A DNA stretch of 64,000 nt from the NCBI GenBank assembly GCA_025345505.1, contig JANVCC010000130.1, forward strand, positions 5,957,366-6,021,365, given 5' to 3'. Each line of letters opens with the position of its first letter. The stretch's first letter is position 1. Below the pieces are notes generated by a model. It was given only the letters and a program-made list of their open reading frames with translations, was not told the DNA's origin and made no database searches. This document shows positions 56,357 to 64,000 of this stretch, piece by piece. The stretch comes from Todiramphus chloris collaris. Lineage: Eukaryota > Chordata > Aves > Coraciiformes > Alcedinidae. The translations under genes were made by a program, and so were the position numbers.

Positions 56357-59300
56357 ACCACCAGTACTGTGTTTGATAGAAATTTGAAAATCAAGGCACA
56401 ATCTTCTATCTGTTAGAACTTCCCCTGTTCCTAAAAAAAAGTCCTCAAATATTAACTCAGCTAATCAATTTGATGGTGACACATGAAAGAGGATAAATCT
56501 ATATTTGTTCTACTAGTGACAACAGTGAATTGCATTCTGTCAGTTGGGTGTACACTCCCGAGATCAGCGAAAACAGGCTTTTTTAGAGAGGAAACCCCCT
56601 GATATCTTATGAAAGCACTGGAAACAGCTATCTGAAGGTGACATTTTAATTTTTTTTTTTCCACTTGTCATCCTCAAAAGTGTATCTGAAATGCACATGT
56701 GCACTAGCTCACTGAATAATTCATTGCAAATACATTATTACTTTTGCTTTTTAGTCATTAATTAAAAGTCTTCAGGTTTTGAAGTTATTTACTACCTTCA
56801 GCAAACTTAAGTTTGTTTCAGAATACTTCCACCTGTGTTTTGTGTGAACTGTTCTGATACAGAGCTAGCTGCTATTCATGGAGTATAATTGCTTTTCTAA
56901 GTCGTGTGTGATTGTCTTCTTCTCCTGATTTGAGGACTGGGTCTTTCTAAAAGGAAGAGTAATGAGCTGTGATTAAAGACTGCTCTTGGGCACATGTATG
57001 ATGTTCATGCATGAACACAGGAGATATATAGAGGAGGATATTGGAGAATTTGTCTGCCTTAACACTGTATAGGCATATATGAAAAGTAGATGATTGTGGA
57101 CAAGTTATGAAAATGATACATTTGTTTCTTGTCAACTCTGCCTTTCACAGAACCACACCAGTAGAAAATTTGACACAGCATTTTCATGTTATCTACAGAG
57201 TGCTTCCAATCACAGAGAAATGTAAACCCTAATTATCCTCTAGTTAGAAAAAAAAGTAACAAAAACAAACCCACATTTGTCTTGAAAAGTCTTTATATTT
57301 GGTACTGTGTTTTCAGTTTATTCACTGTGTGGTGCTTGCAGTGATATCTATACACATTTATCATCACAAAATGTTTTTTCACTTAGGCCAACTAAGATGA
57401 AAGCTGACATTTTTCTACCAGAAGTCAATGCTAGGATAAAACTTTCTGGAAAGTCTCCATGGGTATTATTTATCAATGTCTGACAACAGAACTAGTTATA
57501 GGCATGATATTAAAAAAGATTGTGCCTATGTTTATAGGTGGAATCTTATACAGAATGTGAATTTAAATTCAGGTCTAGATCCTGGAAGCAAGATTTGCAC
57601 ATGTACACTGTAGCTGTATTAAGTGTTTGACATCTCAGTTCTCCTGAGATTCCACTGACCCTGAACATGCGCAGGTGTTACACATCCTGAGAAGAAGACT
57701 GTGTGTGTAGCATCCCCATTTCACGATCTTCAAGCCTGAAAATAGCTTTCCTGCTCTTTTGCCTCTGGCTGTGGCAGCCTGCTCTTATCCTCAACATCAG
57801 AACCCAACAAGGGGACAATGGTTCCTTTGTTCTCTAGAGGACACTCTGCTGAGTCTCATGAGCCATGGAGGGGAAGAAGTCAACTCAAGGAAACACAGAG
57901 AATGAGGAACAAGATGTTGTGGCGGGTGGAGGAAGAAAATCAGAGTAATAACATAGCCTGAGTTGCCCCACACTGATGGGGGAAGTTTTGTGACCCCTTG
58001 CCAAGGCATTACTTGTGAAGCTGAGTTAGACACATATGTATTGTTTGCACAGGAGGCCAATGATCATTTTCATCACTGTTTTTAGTGGTCTAGTTTGAGA
58101 CTGCTTTTGCAGCAAGCCTAAAAATCACAAATGCTGTTGAAAATAGTTAATTCTGAAAGAGGCACTGATAATACTGCCGTGACTCAGTACTGACTAAAAA
58201 TGTGAAAAAAACTAAGTCTGAATTCAGAAGCAAAGGATGTACAGTAGCAAGGATTGGTTTACAGGGCTTTCAATTCACTTTACATTCATCAAAATGTTTG
58301 ATGCCAGATAAACTCTGAGATACCAAGTGTGTGAGTGTGGAAGTAAAGAAACTGAGCAGATAAAATAAGGATTTTGTTATATATAAATAAAAACTGACCA
58401 GGGCTTGCTACTTTCTACAAAACAAGTTTCCAGTATTATCTCAAATCAAATCATTTGTCAAAAAGGTGGTTGAAAATTACTTTATACCTGAAAAATGATT
58501 TTTCAATCTCTTGAAAATGTTAAGCTTTCATTAGCCTTCTATGGATAGCTGATTTTGATTTAAAGAAAACACAAGGAAAAAAAAACCAACAAAAAAAAGA
58601 AATTTCATAGAAGTTTTTAAGTGATTTGAGTTCTTTTTAATGGGAGGAGAGGTAATGGTAAACAGTGTTTGCAACATTCATTATTTTTTACTCTTGTAGA
58701 AATATGGTCCCGTGACAAATCTTGATTTTGAAATCAGATGTTAATTTGAACTTCCTCAGGTTTCAAATAATTTAATTTTTCATGGCCTTCATGCACTCAG
58801 TGTCTTCTAATGCCATTGATGACAAAGAGAACACCCTGGACCATGTTCTCAGCAACTGAATGTTGGCATTTTCATTCTGGGGAGATAAAAGTTACACCAC
58901 ATCAGAGGCCAGTTCTGCATCTTAGCAGATACAGAAAGATGTAAGAAAGTCCAGCCCCAGATTCAAGGATTTTCCAAAATTTGAGGACCCCCAGTTTGGT
59001 TTCACAGTTTCAAAGATAATTTTCTGTTCTCATTGTTGCCTTGCCTGAAGGTTTGAAAGAGCGAAAAGGGAGAAGCTGAGAAGCAACACTTGCAAGATTG
59101 TCACTGACCTAGTGAAAAAGTACAAGCGTGTGAAAACAGAGCTGACTTGTCCCCAGCAATGTGACTGGAAGTTTTGCCACTGACTTCAAGAGAGTGGAAA
59201 TTTCAGGCATTTTCCTGTCTGAAGTTGCTCATAATGGAATTTGCTGCAAATGCAGACGAATACAATTCATGACTGGTTCGGCTGAACTGAGGTTTTTTTC

Positions 59301-61179
59301 AGGCTTGGTGCCTATATTCCAATGCAATGCTGCATTTAACAGACAAAACCAAGCCAAAATTTGATTGAGAAATTTGACTTATAATAAAAATAAAAATTTG
59401 ATTTAGATAAATATCTGGCTTTAGTTAAGTTTTTTACTTTTCAGAAGAATTACCTTAGCAATTAAATTTGTTCAAATTAATCTAGAAGCAATTTAAAATG
59501 GCAACATCTATCTTTTGTGTAAAAATGTGAAGAGAACATGCACAAATAGAAGTTTCAATAGGCTGTGTTAGTACTGACCTAGATAATCTGCATGTGAGCA
59601 AAAATGTTTTTGAAATTTTCCATCTTTTTATTTAAAACAGTTGGTATTGACAAAGGAGTAAGTCCAATTCAGTATCTAAGATGCACCCGTTCCATCTAGC
59701 TGTGCAACCCACAGTGATTCTCGGGAAATGTTGTGAAAGCTGGAAGCAGACAAATGAAAAAGTCATGGGAAAATTACATCTATTTCTCTTCAGGGTTGCT
59801 GTTGTTTTTCCCTTTGTTAGTCAACTTGTATCTCTCTTGTCTTTTCTGTGCTTTGGATTCATGTTGCTAAGAACTTCCATATCTAAACTGAAATTCACGG
59901 TTTGACCACTTGTACTGCTAGGTTTTTTATCTCCATTTCACTATGAGATTACATCAGTATTTTGTGTTGCCTCCCCATACTTCCCCAGCTTAAAGATGTG
60001 CTCTTTTAGATTTTTTTGTGTGTGACTTTAACAATGTTCTGTTCACATTTCCTTGGATAGACCCAACAATTGCTTGTTGACCCATTTTAACCCCTTTTGA
60101 GCATCATCTTCAAAGTGTAACTGTCCTTGACAATGAAAGAGACCTTCCTATTGTCTGGTCCTTCCAGGCAATCTTTAGCATTGAGTTAAATGGCTTTCAG
60201 ATGGAGGAGTTGGCTGGAAGGAAGGAGACAAAGTGGTCTGTTGTTTCTGTGTGACTTTGGTAAAGTTTCCCTTTTTTCTTTTAGAATGGTGCATTTCTAT
60301 AGAAGATGACAGACGTTTTGACAGGTGCAATATGCTTTGAACTGTTGTGTCAGATAATTCTTTTGTCTTGGTTTTTCCCAGCAGAGTGGTACATCTCCTT
60401 AGGATGCTGATATGCATATTGTTTGCTTTTCATTTAGTGTGGTGAAGCCTTCCATCCTCCTTTTCTCTCTCCCTCTCTCACTTTTTTAATGGCTCTTTGC
60501 ATATATGTAGCTAACCCAGATGGGAAGGCGGAGTGACCATGACTTAATCCTCTCTTTCCAACCTTTTGATCGTAATAACTGACAGTTATAACTCAGGAAA
60601 TTATAATGGTAATAGAGAAAGAACTGAGAAAGACACACACTCAAAATCATGTTATAATCCCAGTTCTGTCTGCAGTGAACTATGTGTGTATAATAAAGAT
60701 GGTTTCAGGACTTTTACTTCGGAGGAGGGATGATTTAGCTTTTGCTCATCTATGAATTGGCCTGGCTGAAAACAAGCCACAAACCAAACCTGGTTTAAGG
60801 GGAAAAGAACATCAAGCTAAAGTTTTGAAACTTAAAAAATATTTAATCTTCCTCCTATGAAGGATGTTTTATTTCTTTCTTAATACTGTTACAGTTACCA
60901 CAGAGGGTATATCTCAGTCAGATAGCTTCATTTATTTGGAGTGTGTGGAACATGTTCTACATTTGTGGACAATGTTTTTGCAGTATCAACTCTTTGGGTT
61001 TTTAGTCTGGCTATCAATTATTGTGTTCTGAATAGCAAATTGTTAAACCGGTCATGCAGAGAAGAAGTTGGGACCTGTGCACGATACTATCTTTCTCATT
61101 CAGTCCTTGCTTCTGCCTGTTTTGGTCTGAAGTAGACTTTCCTACTATTACCTTTAATGTTTTCTTTTTATTTTCAGAG
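56357..61179. other. Non-coding unique DNA
   Basis: Nearly 5 kb with no recognised gene, LTR or CR1. A lysine-rich 45-codon frame near 59.05-59.18 kb is framed by stops and has no convincing splice pair. Frames up to 87 codons elsewhere carry no domain. Confidence 0.5.
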
Positions 61180-61470
61180 TTAACATCCCTTCTCTTGGTG
61201 GCTTGGGTATGACTCACATTCACTGTGTCATGAATGACATCCCTGTTACTGAAAGACAACCTAACCCTGAAAAATTGAAAACAAGGTTGTCTTTTGCAGT
61301 TGCTTCACATGCAATAAACTCAATGGGGAAGAGAGGTTTAAAGGCTGTCAATCAAACAAAGGAATGGACAATATAATTTACTGTAACTAGAAGAGGTATC
61401 TTGGAAAGCTTTGCTTTATGAATCCTCCCAAACCATCTGAGAACTTAAATTAATAACTTATGGCATATGC
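61180..61470. promoter_or_regulatory. Candidate regulatory element with PBX-MEIS-type site
   Basis: Contains CTGTCAATCA at 61345-61354, the exact reverse complement of the PBX-MEIS/PREP composite consensus TGATTGACAG. It is directly followed by AACAAAGG (SOX/TCF-like, 61355-61362) overlapping GGAATG (TEAD-like, 61361-61366). The region is repeat-free with no coding frame. One exact 10-mer is expected by chance every few hundred kb per strand, so the adjacency is the more interesting part. The regulatory role is inference. Confidence 0.3.
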
Positions 61471-61789
61471 ATTTAAAATATTTGTACCAAGATTTTTGTA
61501 AATCAAGAACTAGCAGCAAAATCTCTGCAAACCATATCTGGATGGCCTGGTAGCCTGATTTCCAGTTAGCAAGAACCCATCAACTTCTGTGTTTCTCACA
61601 TTCATCTGCTCCACTCTGAGGAGTGCTTTAGAGTATTTCACTGTAACATTTTAACCTACACAGCAAGTTAAAAATTGTATGTGTTGTTATTGTATATAGT
61701 GGGTAATCTTGCATTAAATAAGATAATTACTTCTTCAAAAATGATAAAATTTATGGGAAGCTTTTGACTCATGCTTATGATACCCTAAA

Positions 61790-62519
61790 CAGTGTGTCAA
61801 GATCAGAGCCATCCACTAGATCTGTAACAGATGCTCTCTGTTAATTCCCCCTCCCTCCCCAAAAGGGAAGAGAAAGGGAATAAGGTAGAGGGACTTAGCA
61901 ATTAGAAAAGGAAACTAGAACAGTTTTAATGGAAATTAAAATAATAATGATAAAATGGAATATGTACAAACATATACAAAACCAGCATCAGACCCAACCT
62001 GCTCTGGTGGTGATTACATCACTGTCACCACTGGTGCCGTGGAGCAGGCACTGGAGAAGTCCCAGGCTGCTCTTGAGGGCAGATGGGAACTGGATTCAGG
62101 AACCACATAGATTGAGATGGAAGGTAGAATGGACAGAGTCCTCGTTGGATGCCAGACACTGAAGAAGGGAGCTTGATCCTTGTTATCCCTTAGCTTTATA
62201 CCAAATATGACGTATATGGGATGGAATGCATCATTGCTCAGTTCAGGGTCACCTGTCCTGTCTGCTCCTCCCTGCAGGTGCAGCCTTTTACTTTCTGCAA
62301 CCCCCAACATGGTACATGAGATCCAGCAGTGGCCTTGGTCTGCACACCAATCCTTGGTAGTAACTCTAAACATCAAGTGTTATCACTGCCAGAAGCAGAC
62401 ATTGTCTGCAAAAATAAGCTCTTAATTACAAAAAGTGCAGTTAGTTAGAAGAGACTGATCTGAAATGTAAAATCCCTGAACAGAATTAGTTCTGTTCTAA
62501 CTCAAACCAGAACCCAGTG
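61790..62519 (-). mobile_element. Solo LTR 2, avian ERVL-like, with 5-bp TSD
   Basis: The LTR body is 61795-62514 (720 bp) and is clearly homologous along its length to the LTR at 27.0 kb, in the same orientation. Shared blocks include GGGAAGAGAAAGGGAATAAG, TATGACGTATATGGGATGGA, TCTGCACACCAATCCTTGGT and GTGTTATCACTGC. Perfect 5-bp repeats CAGTG flank it at 61790-61794 and 62515-62519. The terminal CA has mutated to CC. On the minus strand it has a TATAAAG box at 62194-62200 (plus-strand CTTTATA), a TGACGTATAT core at 62208-62217 and an ATTAAA signal at 61925-61930. No internal viral genes remain. The different TSD shows that it integrated independently of LTR 1. Confidence 0.88.
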
Positions 62520-64000
62520 AATGGTTGTATTTATTTCTTTACTAGTAGATATCTCAGTACTGCAAAGTGTACTTAAGCCTATGAGATCAATGCAGCTGAA
62601 ATACATGGATAAAGCATTGTCTGAAATACTGTCTCCTGCCAAAGAAGGGTCCTAGTAATTGTTAAACTGATTGTAAAGGTGTTTCTTTGAAATGACTGAT
62701 TTTTTCTGTCTCTTCAGTTACTGTTTTGCAAGGAATTCCTGTTTATATTGTAACTCTTGCTTTTGTAAATCAGTCATGCAAACAAGAAATAAATTCTCTC
62801 TGTTTTAGCAACTATTCTTCTGAACTGAAAACACAGTATTTTTGGCATCCATGTTCTGTGCTCACCTATTACCACTAGTCTCTGGTTGCAGATTTATTCC
62901 TGTATTGACCAATAACTGGTGTCACAGCAGTAAAGTGTATTTGCAATGCAGGAAATTTAAAAGACACTTTTTGTAGTTATATGTGGTAGGCAACTGAGAA
63001 CAGGTTCTCATGAAGATTGTTGGATGGTCTTATTGACTGATGCAATCTCTAATTGGTATGTGTCATGAAAAGCTCTTTTCTTAAGGCATCTGACATTATT
63101 CAAGGAAGAATCAAATTTTTAGAATTTGAATCAAAAAAAGGATCAAACTACTCTTTTTCAAAGTAGAGTGTTTCTGAAGCTGGGAGAATTTTGCCAAGGG
63201 ACTCACAAGGCATGAATTTCTTGGGACGATGTGCATCACATTAGGTTTTATGGTTTCCCTTTCACTGTTTGAGGACATTGCCTAACAGAATAGGTTGAAG
63301 GGGAACCCGCGCCTTTTTCACAGGAGTCTAGTGTAAGCAGGGCAGAGTCCTTGTTATGGTCATCAGTGAGATGGTTATTTATTACTTGATCAGTATCTGA
63401 AATTTCTATAGGGTTCTCATCAACAAAATGAAGGTGGTTACTCTTTTGATCAGATCTAGTAGGAAAATATGCAGAGTTCCCACAGGCTGCTGATGTCTCA
63501 AAATATGCCCACTGTAACAATTCATAGGCTATACAAACTTCATGGTTGTCAAGTGTTCTGCTTGCCCTAGCCATATAGACGTCATGGTTGTCACTGGAGA
63601 TAGAATGCTATACCTTCTGCTCCAAACACATAGGCTCCTACTGTCAGAATTGGTATCGTGTTGCAAGCATGGGGACACTATGCAAATGGGATAACATAAT
63701 GCTGCTCATATGAGAGCTGACTGTGCTAATTCCCATGTTAATCCTGTGAGCAAATGCAGTATGAACAAGACACTCACCCCAAGGCTGGTTGAGGCCAAAC
63801 CGTGTGTTCCCACCATTGAGAAGAGCTGTGCCTGCTCTCCAGGTAATCGGTCTGACTCCTGAGTGCTCTCTAAAAGGTGCATCTGCCACCTGATAACATT
63901 TCCCATTACCCTAGAAGTGCTGAGTGGGGAACAACCTGTAAGGAATCCACTGATGAACAGCCATGCTGGGCACATCCTTTCCCACAGGAACCATTTCATC
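62520..64000. other. Non-coding DNA to the window end
   Basis: No gene recognised. The longest frames are on the minus strand, 63248-63574 (108 codons) and 63706-63999 (97 codons, possibly open beyond the window edge). They show no domain I can name. A decayed retroelement just entering the window is possible but not supported by any diagnostic motif. Confidence 0.4.

Noticed and set aside
59050-59185. Lys-rich 45-codon frame (CKIVTDLVKKYKRVKTEL)
   Set aside because: Bounded by stops on both sides in frame, with no good acceptor or donor; looks protein-like but is unsupported.
26979-62514. The two LTRs as the ends of one very long provirus
   Set aside because: They have different 5-bp target duplications (GTTAG and CAGTG), each LTR has its own matching pair, and the DNA between them is unique or CR1, not retroviral.
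63248-63999. Minus-strand frames at the right edge as an endogenous retrovirus body
   Set aside because: No diagnostic retroviral motif could be identified and no LTR adjoins; the frames are of chance length.

Overview
The window looks like a bird nuclear chromosome, in an AT-rich gene desert or the interior of very large introns. The main argument is the repeat content. Several truncated CR1 LINEs end in the avian CR1 3' signature, TTCCAACC followed by ATTCTRTG octamers. Two solo LTRs of a class III (ERVL-like) avian retrovirus with TGTCCTGGTTT termini are present. SINEs are almost absent; one old MIR-like fragment and one L3/CR1-like tail are the only ancient pieces I recognised. No bacterial-type gene, rRNA, tRNA or CRISPR array was found, and no intact protein-coding gene is visible. 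Nearly all open frames are short and carry no recognisable domain; the clear exceptions are CR1 reverse-transcriptase remnants.

Layout. 1-9.4 kb: unique DNA with a short CR1 tail (4.2 kb), an L3-like tail (7.2 kb) and an 84-bp tandem duplication (7.9 kb). 9.4-11.0 kb: the longest CR1 copy, with most of a broken reverse transcriptase. 11-25.3 kb: unique DNA holding a C22 tract (18.3 kb), an A-rich/TA-CA insert flanked by a 10-bp direct repeat (21.45 kb), a long imperfect inverted repeat (22.6-23.04 kb), a possible 38-bp exon (24.6 kb) and a small perfect hairpin (25.2 kb). 25.3-26.1 kb: a CR1 3' half. 27.0-27.7 kb: solo LTR 1. 28-38 kb: mostly unique DNA with a MIR-like SINE (34.3 kb) and a possible 117-bp exon (36.2 kb). 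38-45.4 kb: a CR1 cluster on both strands. 47.2-48 kb and 51.5-52 kb: stretches that look like conserved non-coding regulatory DNA. 52.4-52.9 kb: a CR1 internal fragment. 53.28 kb: a possible 82-bp exon with a NAGNAG acceptor. 56 kb: a minus-strand CR1 carrying a microsatellite. 61.2-61.5 kb: another candidate regulatory element. 61.8-62.5 kb: solo LTR 2.

How it fits together. If the three exon candidates are real they all lie on the plus strand, so the window could be intronic to a long plus-strand transcript, coding or lncRNA. I cannot name that gene. The inverted repeat near 22.7 kb is the most unusual object: its inner 115-bp arms match at about 88 percent by eye, with weaker symmetry continuing outwards. 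All repeat calls and identities are from reading by eye; no alignment or database search was run.
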